Part shown: in pieces, positions 35,011 to 46,229 of the stretch
How positions within the stretch are numbered: the first letter of the stretch is position 1
How the letters are laid out: every line of letters starts with the position of its first letter
Assembly (NCBI GenBank): GCA_029891345.1
Contig: CM056997.1
Coordinates: 218,010,712-218,074,711, forward strand
Length of the DNA: 64,000 bases
Origin: Dryococelus australis
Lineage: Eukaryota; Arthropoda; Insecta; Phasmatodea; Phasmatidae
Direction of reading: 5' to 3'
The notes under the pieces: model-generated
Database searches by the model: none
The model's input: the letters and a program-made list of their open reading frames with translations, nothing else
What the model was told of the DNA's origin: nothing
Position numbers and translations under genes: made by a program

Positions 35011-35920
35011 ACGCACAGGCACTGTGAATACAAATTAGAAAGAATCCCTTGTGATGTCTTAAGAGAGGATGACATGTAAATATTCGTTTTATGTATTTAG
35101 CGTAACACGCAGTATTGTAAAATCTGGTATGTAAAATTAATAAAGGTTAACCCAAAGAAACGTATTTCTCAATCACTAAAAATGCTGGTATAAAGGGGGC
35201 GCGGATCTGCTATATATTCATGACTGACTTCGTAAAATTGCCGTTTGCTGTTCGTCGGAAGAAACTATTCGGAAGTATTGTGGTTAAGAATTAAGCGATT
35301 CTAACAGAGTCTATATAATAACATTCTTCAGGATTGCTCCCTGGTATGTTTTCCCAAAAGGCCTGTCATTTAGTATCAACTCCCTCAAACACGCTGATTC
35401 CACCAAAAGGTGTTTCATGGCCTCTTAAATGGACACGCCCTTATCACGAAGGTTGCCACTAGTCTTGAAATAGAGAAAAGCTGGAATTGTCAATAAATTT
35501 TAAAGCTGTCAGGGAAATTGGGGAAATGTCAGGTAATTTGGAATCGGTATTAAAATGTCTGTAAATTCTCTTATGTACTCATCTGTGGAGACGTCTGTTA
35601 AACGCGATACATGAAATCGCAATATTTTCCCCTCTCCGAGATTTGTTTATGTTTGCGAATGCAAATTAATAATTGTGAAACGAAATAATTAAAAAATAAA
35701 TCAGAGTTACATGTAGTGTAGCGAAATCGTTTTGTTTCTAGTTGATAGAACACGCAACAAATGCAGAGCCCAATCACAGGTAACCAATTTAAATTCAAAA
35801 CTTATTATGACGACAACCAATAAACTATTGATAATTTCTCGAGTTAACAAACAACTCTGAAGTCGAGCTACTGTTCACACAGAAAGATGCCTATGTTGTG
35901 CCAACAGTATTAATGTTATA

Positions 35921-36139
35921 AGCTGTTCACGGTAAAGTGAGCACTTTCGAAAGCCCTCTCGTTTGCAATAATATTAAATAAATGTATTGTATTGTATCTT
36001 AAGAAGTTAACTTCCGAGTGCGGTGGAATATACACGTTTTGCTTATTACTTACATGGCAATATTTATTTGAAAATGTGGTTAGGTTGAAAGAAAAAAGTA
36101 ACTAGGGCCTCGAAAATGCTCACTTTACCGTGAACAGCC
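35921..36139. mobile_element. MITE, family 'GGCTGTTCACGG', copy 2
   Basis: Left terminus 'agctgttcacggtaaagtga' (then gcactttcgaaag), right terminus its inverted form 'tgctcactttaccgtgaaca' (then gcc). TATA flanks both sides (35,917-35,920 and 36,140-36,143). The interior includes 'agttaacttccgagtgcggt', whose reverse complement is in copy 3, so the two are in opposite orientation. It is non-coding, and was mobilised by an unknown transposase. Confidence 0.92.
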
Positions 36140-36689
36140 TATACTACAACATTAATTCTTTGTCTCTGTGAGCTTTTAGTAACTAATGTTGATGGTAAAG
36201 TAATGTACTGTAACATTAAGTACTTTTGTGACATGACCTCTTTACTGTACTGGCAAAATTGAGGCGGTATTTACGTTGCGGCAAAACTAATTTTGTGCTG
36301 CGTTCAAGTTAACATTTGTGTAAAATTTTTCTTGTATAGATATATTTTTTTGCTTTAAGTTAACATCGTAGAGTAAAAAAAATAAGTACAATTATTCCGT
36401 CAGAAAAATAAATATATCTAACAAAAAAAAATTACAGCCAGCAGGATAATCGATCTCATACCCTGAATGCGAGACGCCATTCGCCGTGTGTTTGGGGGGG
36501 AGGGGGTGAAGGTCCCAGCGTTCCCCACCTCCTGGCCACCGGCCTGCCAGGCTACCTGCGGAGATAGCAGCACACTACAGAAGTGGCAGAAGTGCGAAAC
36601 ATGGTTTCGAAGATTATTCGCCATTACAAATTCAAAGCGGTGACCCTATCATTTTAATCGCGCATTGTCTGAGGCAAAGTTCAATGCGT

Positions 36690-36960
36690 GTTTATCTGGT
36701 AATTTCACTTGTGTCTAGTTTATATATTTTCAATTACAGCACTTTGCAAAAGCCGTTTTAAACGATTTTGAGGGGCTCCGAAATCATGTTTGTAGTAAAC
36801 GTGATAACTTGAATCGACAACTAAAACATCATCTGAAGTGTGTGTTCTTTTCGTAGCTAGTCACAGTGGGCACACGTTTTATAGTTTCGTAGAAAAGCTT
36901 GTCCTTTTAAAATGCTGTAACACAGTTCACAAGCCAGGTAGGCAGGTGCCTTAAGGGTAT
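36690..36960 (+). repeat. 300-bp interspersed repeat, copy iii
   Basis: 'cattgtctgaggcaaagttc', 'gagggg' then 'ctccgaaatcatg', core 'catctgaagtgtgtgttctttt' (about 36,830), 'tagtttcgtagaaaagcttg' and 'aaaatgctgtaacacagttcac', then 'ggtgccttaagggtatttcac'. It ends at or close to the right boundary of the nested insertion. Confidence 0.75.
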
Positions 36961-37003
36961 TTCACGACACAGCGATATCAGTGAAATCAGGGGTGACATT
37001 TTA

Positions 37004-37640
37004 GTAGAAACTCACCATTCCTCCCCCCAAATAAAAATACCTAACATCTCGTAGGTTCTTAGATATAGGAAAATTCACCACAGATCTAATTTTTTCAGTG
37101 CCCATCAATAATTTTCCATCGGAAATGACAAAACCCAAATATCGAACATATCTTTTTGCCCACGTACATTTTTCGGGATTCACTGTAAGACCTGCATCTC
37201 GCAAGGAAAGCAGAAAAAGCCTAATATGTTTGAAATGTTCTTCAAATGTCTCACTGTATACACAAACCTAATCTATGCAAGTAAACAGGAACTCGTACTG
37301 GTATTTACAAAGAACTGGAAACAGAACTCACGACATAGCTTGGGAACCACAGTTATCTCCCATGGGCAACCTGTTCCATTTAAACTGGCCCCATGGAGTA
37401 GCAAAAGCTAACAAGCCATGTAACTAAGGATGTAAATCGCATTGGAAGAAAGCGGAATTGAGGTGGAAAACTGAAATTTATTTGCCTTTCCAACATGCTG
37501 GAACACCGATTCTAGAGTCGGCAAAGTATATGTGTCAACATAGATCTTTTCGTTAACCTTTTGGTAGTCACAAATCACCCGGTATTTCCCCGGCTCCCTT
37601 TTCGGTATTAAAAAGCCGGACTAGAGTAATTCCTTTCAGA
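37004..37640 (-). pseudogene. Ty3/gypsy reverse transcriptase, interrupted
   Basis: The RT makes element cDNA. Shifted frames give 'LPTLESVFQHVGKANKFQFF' (about 37,540), 'PWGQFKWNRLPMGD' (about 37,370), 'QYEFLFTCID' and then a stop where the second Asp of the catalytic box should be (about 37,267-37,282), 'VCVYSETFEE', and 'MRDAGLTVNPEKCTWAKRYV' with 'RYLGFVISDGKLL' (thumb). The YIDD box thus reads C-I-D-stop. The frame breaks at 37,004 where foreign DNA begins. RT is continuous with protease above and with RNase H across the insertion. Confidence 0.9.
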
Positions 37641-37719
37641 GTTCTCCAAAATATCTTCCTGCTGCACTGATATGATCTGAAAATGGAAACGCTTACAAGA
37701 AATGCGCACAGGCTTAGAG

Positions 37720-38040
37720 GTACAAAATCAAACTGCAACTTTCGTTTGCCTATATTGACACTAGCCTGCATTTTTCCTAGAAAATCCCCACCAAGTAATA
37801 GATCATGACTTAGGCCTGGCAAAATCAGAAACTGAAATTTCCATGAGAAACTATCAATATTAATTTTGAAATTTGCTAAACAATTTGAATTTGTTTCACA
37901 CCCATTCGCAAGGGAGAATCATACTTCCAGGGTTTTCTGCAACTGTATGAGGCCTTTCTGTAAATTCTGTATTAAAAGATTACAGAAATCATGATTTATT
38001 AAGGAACATGAGGCACCTGAATCAAGAAGGGCGGTTACCG
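37720..38040 (-). pseudogene. Retropepsin-type protease
   Basis: The aspartic protease cleaves the gag-pol polyprotein. The active-site block 'VSVTALLDSGASCSLINHDF' (about 38,045-37,990) keeps the DSGA catalytic Asp. The C-terminal 'PGLSHDLLLGGDFLGKMQAS' (37,820-37,765) is the conserved 'LLG-DFL' strand. A frameshift lies between the two blocks. The position after the zinc knuckles and before RT is standard. Confidence 0.9.
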
Positions 38041-38129
38041 ATACCTGATCCGCAATTACAACGCGTACATACAGCAAGCAGCCTGTTCTTCCTCTCGAAA
38101 CCCAAGTTGTTCAGAGAATACTCCCTTAT

Positions 38130-39173
38130 TGCCTTTTCCCTCACTGGACACTTAGCTTTAACATGCCCCTTTTGCTTGCAGAAAAGATATACTTTTTCTT
38201 TCAACCATACTTCTTGCCATACACCTTCACATATTTTCCCTGTTTGCGAATACCAGGAACAGGTCTTAACTCCTCCTTTGCTAGGATTATCGGCTGGGGT
38301 CACAGAAATAACTGACATATTATGAAAATAATCCTTGGCGTAATGATTGCTCTTACCACAAATAATACAGATCTTAGAAGGTCCTACTTTCCCTCCTTCC
38401 TTATCTGCAGCCTTTCATTTGTTACCAATTAGTAATAGCGAACAATCTCTCAGAGTACGCTCTACATCTATGTACAAGGACAAAAGTTCTTACATAGAAC
38501 AAAGTCTTGGTGTCAAAGACAAAGAAACTACTATTTCTCGAGGGTGAATCATAAAAAATTGTTTGGGTAAAATAATCCTCTCTACAAGGATACCCCAAAA
38601 CACCCACTAATCCGACTACCTCCTGCACAAAGTCCTGCATTGACTGACTTGAGGATTGTTTCTTTTCCAATAACTCAAGTCTTAAGTTGGCAATGGCCAC
38701 TTCACTAGGTACTTGATTTATACAGGTCTTAATGAACTACACTGGTTCCCAATTCTCTTCCCGGGCCTCACTGAAGATTGGCTGTAACACTTCTGGTACC
38801 CTAAAGGTAAGGGCAGTGTACAAAACCTGCCTAGGGCAGAAATTTAAAGCCAAAATTGATATTAATGCTACGAAAAACTGCCCTACTGTTGCTATAGTGG
38901 TGTAAACCAACTGCGGAATTACAGTAGATAACTCAGTGGTAAGTATGTGAGAGATTTGACAAGTGGATGGATCTCACCCGCACCATATCCCGCGACTCTG
39001 ACTCCTCGGTCCTCACATCTCACGAGTGTTCGAGCCTTATTTAGGAGATCGTCAATCTCCCACCCCTCTAGAACTTCCTCAGCCGCCTTATGGAGCATCT
39101 GCGCGAGTGACGCCTTGCTTAGCTGCTGAATCCATACCGTGGACATGATTAATATTAGCACTAACAAGTCCAC
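38130..39173 (-). pseudogene. Ty3/gypsy gag with degenerate zinc knuckles
   Basis: The structural protein packages element RNA. An N-terminal frame starts at 39,173 ('MDLLVLILIMSTVWIQQLSK', then 'AEEVLEGWEIDDLLNKARTL'). A capsid-like part follows at 38,700 ('IANLRLELLEKKQSSSQSMQ', 'DFVQEVVGLVGVLGYP', 'IFYDSPSRNS'). Near the end are two CCHC knuckles: 'CSWYSQTGKIC' (second Cys is Tyr and His is Lys) and 'YLFCKQKGHVKAKCPV' (first Cys is Tyr). Neither knuckle keeps all four ligands. Three frames are used, so it is broken. Confidence 0.82.
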
Positions 39174-39316
39174 TTAAACAGTAAACACAAGTCCCAACAA
39201 CCACTGAAACAATATTTCTTTCCTTGGAAAATTTTTTCTAATTTTTGAAAAACCAGTCATATATTTTGTATGCACGCAGCGCCCTGCTTTAAAAGCAAAA
39301 CTGCGTAGCAGAACTT

Positions 39317-41071
39317 TGCGACGTCTTGCTTCCAAGGACGTGACAAAGATGCATATAAAAACCTGCCCTTAATTCAACCTGAAAAGAGTATTTTAAACGG
39401 AGGCATGCAATCATATCCAGTAGTAAAATAGAATACATGAATTGCTTTCTATTAATTTACTTTCACACATTTCAATTTATAACATTTCAATACAAAATAA
39501 ATATAAATAAATAACTTTATCATAAATAATTTTTATCTTTTCTGAAATCCTTCAAAGTGTGCCATGCAAACATTTGAGGTGCAGTCAAAAATTCTACAAG
39601 TCCTAATACAAATTCTTTCTCGATATGTCATTAAAACCTGGTGACAAATCTAAATACATTTATTTTTTAAGTCCAACAAAAATTATCTTTAGACTGTAAT
39701 TCAAAAGGGCGGCACATTATGTGAAGCAGAAGGATTCATTAGGAACTCTTTCTAGAATTCATTCTAGAAACTAATATTCAGTTTTATTTTTACCTTAGAA
39801 AGAACATAACATTTTGTTTTGTGCAGTCCACATGACTATCGATACACAAGATATTTGAGAAAACTGTGAAAAGCTTATAGAAAACATTCATTTAGTTTTA
39901 ATTTAAGAATGTACCTTGGTGTAGTCCATATGACTACATTTTCTTTCAGTATACAAAATATGTGATAAACTTTGAAGACTGGAGAAAATCTCTATATTTA
40001 CAACATAGCTAAATGTCATTCAGAAGACATTTATTTGGCTTTTAGATGTTATTCTGTATGTGTCAAACATGCCGCAAAATACTTTTAAAACTTTATTAAA
40101 AGTTTTCAAACAGACTAGAGAAAGTGACATAGAATGTCTGCAAACCTCATAGTAAAACTTATTTTGCCACAGCTCTCTTGTGGGTATTTAAAAAACCTTT
40201 CTTTCAATTTTTACAGTTAAAGTTACCACTGTTCTTCAGGTACCTTATTCCTTTTGAAGTGTCTGTCTCAAAAACTCGGCAAACAAGATAAGATTTTTGA
40301 TTTTTAAGTGCCGAAAATCATTTTTATATTTTTTAAAATTGGACAATTTAAGGATATTATGCGCGTTTATGGCGCCTACAAAATATGTCACCGGACATAA
40401 AATATGTTCCTACTCTCAACCTGATGGGCCATAATTCCTACTCTTATACCATATAAATTTTCTGTATTCTTATATTTTTTGTCAAAGACGTAGGGGCTGT
40501 CATTCATTCTCGAATGAATGAGCACCCAGAGTATTTATACAGGAAACGGCAATTATCTCTATACAAGTGGCTAGAAATGAACTGGCAATCTCCGTACAAA
40601 GCTTTTATAAGATATTCTAAAACATTTTCCAATGATCTCCATTCCAAGTTTCTTCCGCAGGATATGACGTCACACCGGCTTCCATGTCACCCAGCGCGGC
40701 ACTCGAACACACCACCCACCGGTGGCGCGGTATGAACTCAGGAGGCTTAACATGGCAGTGACGAGTGAACCCGCGGCCGAATCACACTTATGTGGATGAA
40801 CTCTTGCTTTGGACGGCATTTCCTTACCCATGCATGGAAACTTCTTCGCAGAATCAGCGTGGGATATGGTTTTATGGTCAGTCTTTTTTATAAGTGTTCA
40901 CAATCACTCACCATTATTTTGCAGGATTTCTCAGTTTTTGAATTGGAAAGTTCCTCGGCGTCAGGTGCATGTTGTATAACAGTTGAAGGCAGCTAGGGAG
41001 ACCCATGCGCTGAGCGCAGCAGTCAACCACGGCAGTTCAACGATGGTGGGAGGGGTGGTCAGTCATTTTCA
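39317..41071 (-). repeat. 5' LTR
   Basis: Partner of 25,616-27,490 with extensive but diverged identity. It starts TGCGACGTC and ends ...CATTTTCA, giving TG/CA termini, and ATAT follows at 41,072-41,075. It would carry the element's promoter (minus-strand transcription), but no core promoter motif could be singled out. Confidence 0.88.
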
Positions 41072-41075
41072 ATAT

Positions 41076-41800
41076 GCTGATTGACTTTTATGAATTAATT
41101 CACGTTTTTGTAGAATTTTTCTTTTCAGGGTCACTCAAAGTCATGGGATGAAGGTCTAGGTTGCCTGCATCCCGTAAGATTGTAGTAATCGGCTACATAT
41201 ATGCTTGTTGATTTTAATGTATTTTTTCCAAGTTTTAGATTTCACGGTCATTAAATTCAAGGTCATGGGGTCAAGGTAGAGGTTGCCTGCATCCAATATA
41301 GTGGCAGTAGTCTGTAACGTAATATGCTTGCTGACTTTTATGTATTTTTTCTCGAGTTTTTGTTTTCAAGGTCATTCAACATCATGGGGTCAAGTTCAAG
41401 GTTACTTACATCTAATATGGTGGTAGTAGTCTGTTATATATTAAGCTTGCTGATTTTTATGTATTAGTTCTAGAGTTTTCGTTTTTAATGTCATACGAGG
41501 TCATAGGGTCAAGGTCAACATCGCCTGCTTCTAATATGGTTGTAGTAGTCTATAATGTAATACACTTATTGACTTTTATGTACTTTTTCTAAATTTTTTC
41601 AATGTCATTCAAGGTTATGTTGTCATGGTCAATGCCATCTACATCGAAATTTGTGGTAGTAGTATGTAATGTTATATACTTGCTGACTTTTATGTATTTT
41701 TTCGAGTTTTGGTTTGCAAAGGACATTCAAGATCATGTGGTCAATGTCAATATCACCTGCATCAAATATGCCTGCTGCGATGCCAAACAGCACCAATATG
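41076..41800. repeat. Satellite, about 120-bp unit, 6 units
   Basis: The unit contains 'gctgacttttatgtattttt', 'tcgagttttggttttcaagg', 'tcatggggtcaaggtc' and 'ctaatatggtggtagtagtc'. Unit starts are near 41,084, 41,211, 41,333, 41,453, 41,571 and 41,683 (spacing 112-127). The left-hand part of the same array is at 25,500-25,615 on the other side of the LTR retrotransposon. Confidence 0.92.
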
Positions 41801-42744
41801 GCTGACTGGTTATGGGTGAGGAGGTGGAGGCCCACTGAATTGTTTGTTGTGGGAAAGGGAGAGGGGAAACTCAGAAAATTAAATTTAATACATTTTAAAT
41901 AATTTATAAATAATATTTAATGATTTTTTATAATCGATTTTTTTGGTTATTATTTTACTTTTGTTATTTTTGGGGGGGGGGGGGAGGGTGAAAGATTAAA
42001 GTCACCCGTCACCCGTCAAGTGTCAGTTCTATTGAGTCCTCAGTCCTGCTTTCCTTGCTCGGAGTCACTGATCCGCCTGTCCTGCTCTGGGGGAAATGTT
42101 TTCAGAGGGAAATTTTCAGGAAAAAGGGAAATTTTTAGGGATATTGAGTGGATTTTTAGTTAACAAAAGTGATTTTTTCAGGGGAAAATATAAAAAGGGA
42201 AAATCTAACATGGCGGCCGGTCGTCTTCAGGATTCGGCTCACCCATCCGTTAGAATATGAATCGCAATTTTCCTACTACTGATATGGTATGTCAGTGTTT
42301 TCGAACCAATGTATTTAATTTAGACGACACGAATTCTTGTCAAAAAATAATAATTCTGCTGTAACCACCAAAAAAAAAAAAAATTGATGATAAAATTTCA
42401 CTTCTGAGAACCCTACAGTTCAATGCAGAATTATACCAAGCACAGAAGCACTAAAATGACAAGCGACGAAATGTATAAATAACACAAACATGCATTGAAC
42501 TTACATACAAAAATTCTCCAAATTGGAGAACAAATGTATGGAGGAAAATCTGACCACAATGCCGGGGGCATATATACAAAAATATAAAATATTGAAAAAA
42601 TAACGAACAACGAAATGCGGAAATAACATGCACAATTTAAAAATTACGAAGGACAAAATGTAGAGTACGTTTACGTACAAAAGTATAGAAAAAGAACAAA
42701 CAAAGTAATGCAGAGGATGACTAAATATTACAACCATTGAGCAA
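41801..42744. other. No gene seen
   Basis: AT-rich with a run of G at about 41,971-41,983. No coding or repeat structure was recognised; short frames at 42,451-42,758 are unassigned. Confidence 0.45.
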
Positions 42745-43610
42745 ACTATGTACCCCATCTTCGCAAACGATTCGCTTGTCCTCTGTCCATTGTAAAACCA
42801 TCTTTCTGATGCATTTCTAATAGGGGATATGCTGGTGCGAGCGAATTGTTAGGACCTTTACCCTCATGTTCGTATGAATGTCCAAGACATCCACGAAGTC
42901 TGTAAATTTTATTTACTACGCATTTCAAAAATCCTTTGGCCCATTTTATTACTTTTTCCGTACATTTGTTTGCGTACAATATCGCCCGTAGCCCATGAAT
43001 TCGGTCACGATCGACCCATTTGCCTACCACCTTCTTGACGGTGGGTGATAAGCACTTGTAGGCTGTAGGGTAGCGACTGGTGTCCTAATCTCGTACTGAA
43101 ACGAGTCCATGCCCATGTAGAGGAACCCAATTTGGTTTCCGTACAGGGCCTTTATCACGTCCTAGTGCAAACGGTACATTAGAGATTTGGACGTGTCAAG
43201 CACCGCGAACACTGCATGGACAGGCTTGTAGACAAGTATGGATATTTTCTGCACTCGAATCAGGGAAAGATTTTCTTCATAAGCTGTTCGGTCCAGGAAT
43301 GTTGGTTTAGCCACCAGATAATTTTAGTTATTTCTCATTGCCCACCAATTCCAGTTTTTGTCATTTTCTTTTATTTCCCATCAATTTTCGAATTTTACGT
43401 TGTTGGCCAACTAAAAAAAAAATATTATTTTTTCGAAGTAATTGCTGGCTGCCTGGTGTTTTGCTGTATTTAAATTTTTATAAGGCTTAACCATGCCATC
43501 TGTAATAACAGGAGCATGCGGTGTATTTTCGTGAGTTTCAGGCCATGCTTCAAATAAAGTAAAAAAATTAACACAACCATTATTGCAAAGCACTCAAAGA
43601 AATCATAACC
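42745..43610 (-). pseudogene. Divergent PolB fragment (copy D), palm to thumb
   Basis: In minus-strand order: 'YLKHGLKLTKIHRM' (about 43,540; family motif '--YL--GLKLTKIHRVL'), 'KPYKNLNTAKHQAASNYFEK' (about 43,490-43,430), 'VYKPVHAVFAVLDTSKSLMY' (about 43,240-43,170), 'YGNQIGFLYMGMDSFQYEI' (about 43,140), 'DRIHGLRAILYANKC' (about 43,010) and 'AKGFLKCVVNKI'. The motif-C box, D-T-D-S in active enzymes, reads G-M-D-S, so one metal ligand is lost. Frames shift at least twice. It differs from copies A and B and represents another PolB subfamily or an older insertion. No flanking element genes were found. Confidence 0.8.
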
Positions 43611-43922
43611 TACAACATAATTACTTTTAAAATCTAACCATGCAGAACAGAATCTGTATAGAGGGCAGAAAAAAAACATGCAGCAAAGCATGCAGCAAAA
43701 CACTGATAAAACGCAACCAAAGCCTCTGTTACCAGTTATTGTACCACCTCCCCCGGCTTTTTGAGCAATGCGCCGGATGATCGTCAGACCGCAACAACAC
43801 ATAACCTACAAAACCGAGAGTGGTGTACAGGAATACGTGGATCAGGTTGCGAATACCAGTGTTTTGAAAGGAGCCATGAAAAACTTAGGCCGAACCACAA
43901 ACTCCTACAATTACCATGCAGC

Positions 43923-43925
<3 letters not shown>

Positions 43926-43987
<62 letters not shown>
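43926..43987. repeat. (AT)n microsatellite
   Basis: About 31 perfect AT dinucleotides. Confidence 0.98.
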
Positions 43988-43989
<2 letters not shown>

Positions 43990-46229
43990 CACATCATTAA
44001 AAAATTGTTACTTCGGAATGTCTGCATAATTGAAAGAATTAAAGAAAATCCTAAATAAATTGGCAGATATGAGACTGTGGCATAAAATCACACCACTTTA
44101 AGAAATAACATAAAAAATTAATTAACTATTGTTTTGATTAATTTTAAAATTCCACAAAGATTATTTAAACAAGGTAATAAGTATCATGCCAGAATAAAAA
44201 CAAGGTTACATTTGTTATAGTACTCAATTTAATTAATTTTTTTCATGATATCAATGAGCATACAATAATGTAAGCATTTGATAAATAAATTTAACATACA
44301 GTTAAAAAATATTTTTTCCAATATTTTTTGTTAATAAAAGATTAAAGAAATGATATGAGATACATTATCAGATAGTTTTATCAGAGGTGCAACTCATGCC
44401 GAAAAATCAGCTAGGAATTATAAAATATTATAAGAGACATGTTTTTATGACAGCAGATATTCTAAATTTAACAATTCTGTTTTCAAAATTTTGGTTGGTG
44501 ATCGTCACCCGAACTTAATCAACGCATACCACATGCATTTACAGGAACGGTCAAATGAAGTAATTTAAACGCGCTTTCCTGTGATGATGCGAGTCATTTT
44601 CGCCATCACCAGAAGTGTTGGGTTAAGGGAGGCAGCAAAACATCCTCCACAACGTCACGAACTTAACTAGGTAGAAAATAAGAGGCGAACAGCGTAGACT
44701 CCTTGCAATACACAGCCCAGATGAACGGCGTCCGCACTAAGAAACAAAAATTAACAGTACTCTTGAGCTTCGCGGCTTTAAAAATGCATGAAAACATCGC
44801 CGAGTAAAAGTAACTAGACATTAGACTCACCGATGGCGGCAGGAAGTGAGATTTTACACCATTTTAGGGTGTAAATTGTAACGAATTAATTATCGAGTCA
44901 ATATTTTTTATCTTGAGCAAGAAGGCGAAGGAAGAACATCGCGTCACCACATTCCAAAAAAGTCGTTAAGGGAATGACTGTAGATACATCTGGTCATGTG
45001 ACAACAAATATGACAATATTTTACAGACAAACGGGATTATAAACTTTTGACTAACACATTTTGTGGCAGCGAACATACAAATAAAGTTACTAATAAAAAC
45101 AAACATTACAAATTACCAATATGTTGCCGAATAAATATATTAACAACAAACCAAACATACCTGTATAAACGACACATTACTTACGAGTGCTGCCATGTAT
45201 ACCATAAATAAAATGAGAAATTTTAATAGCAGATATTTCAAACAACTTAACAAGGATTAAGAATATATAAAAATCTATTTAAGAACATTTGTAGTTAGAT
45301 AAAATATAGTTCATTACACATAATTAATCATTAGCATAAACATTACACAAATACCAGTGATAAAATTGAACACAAAATAATAATTGATTACACGAAAATA
45401 TCAAGGAAAATGCTTTGCCAAAAAAAATTCCTTCCAACGATAAACATAACAAACGAGAAAAAAAATAGAAGCAGGTTAGCAGAACGCTCACCGTGTCACT
45501 AAATGGCACAATGCCATTTTTGATTATATGATTTGATTGTCAACCATGTAAGAAATCCTGATATTCTTGAATGTGAACGTTTTCCACCGCTGCTAACACT
45601 TGGCGAACTGTTAACTGCTTGTAGTTTCCTACTTGGGATGTTACTGTCTATTTATTTTAAAGGACATATTAACCACCAAGACAACCAATAACCATACGAC
45701 CCAACTCTACCAAGTGGCCATACTAACTCACATCAAAAAGAAAACTTAATAAAAACTTTGAAAACAAGACCTGAGAAAATGACCACAATATGTTCACAAG
45801 CATAAAACAGAACTCTGTAAACATTAAAACGACTCTACAAAGTTATCAAACTTCTGATTGAACCACAGATCTCCTTGCCACTCGCTCGTAGGAGTTTTTC
45901 CTAAGACCAACTTTTGTAATTGTTCGTATACACCACTAAATAAATTAATATTTCACAATTACAGTAGGGTTGGTGTAAATTAAGCCTACTTCTGTACATC
46001 CGTAGATTTACATTACATATTTCTTGCATGGTAGGTATTTGCATTTCTCGGATGTTTGTATATTATGAATAATATTAATTATCTAATAATATTTCCACCC
46101 CTGTTACAGTTCACTGAAGATGAAATATATACACAAAAAAAAATTAACATTCATTATTTTGAAAAGCGATCATAATTATGAGGCCAGAAACCAGTTCATT
46201 GGAGACTTCAGGAAATATGTAGTCATTGT
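43988..46229. other. No gene seen
   Basis: AT-rich, with no frame longer than about 60 codons and no recognised repeat. Confidence 0.5.

Larger units (their letters stand above)
30168..37003. mobile_element. Nested foreign insertion inside the retrotransposon's pol gene
   Basis: RT ends at '...LRDVRYF', 'LGGGMVSFY' (37,004-37,050) and the next expected residues resume as 'VNNMANFS' at 30,165, so about 6.8 kb was inserted in the RT connection with loss of about 3 codons. The insert is AT-rich and contains three direct copies of a 300-bp repeat, a possible non-LTR RT scrap, a 30-T run, a SINE, a 60-bp tandem repeat and a MITE. No long inverted or direct repeat was found at its two ends, so its carrier is unknown. 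It may be a composite of successive insertions. Confidence 0.8.
25616..41071 (-). mobile_element. Ty3/gypsy-type LTR retrotransposon, 15.5 kb, with nested insertion
   Basis: Two homologous terminal repeats (25,616-27,490 and 39,317-41,071) enclose, in minus-strand order, gag with zinc knuckles, retropepsin, RT, RNase H and integrase. The outer ends read TG...CA on the plus strand, and ATAT precedes 25,616 and follows 41,071, giving a 4-bp target duplication (AATAT if the end is placed one base in). The flanks are halves of one satellite unit. Foreign DNA at 30,168-37,003 separates RT from RNase H; without it the element would be about 8.6 kb, normal for the class. All genes carry frameshifts and the LTRs differ strongly, so the insertion is old. 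No clear tRNA primer site (TGG...) was found below 39,317. A purine run ('ggggagaagg' on the minus strand, about 27,510-27,519) could be the polypurine tract. Confidence 0.92.
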
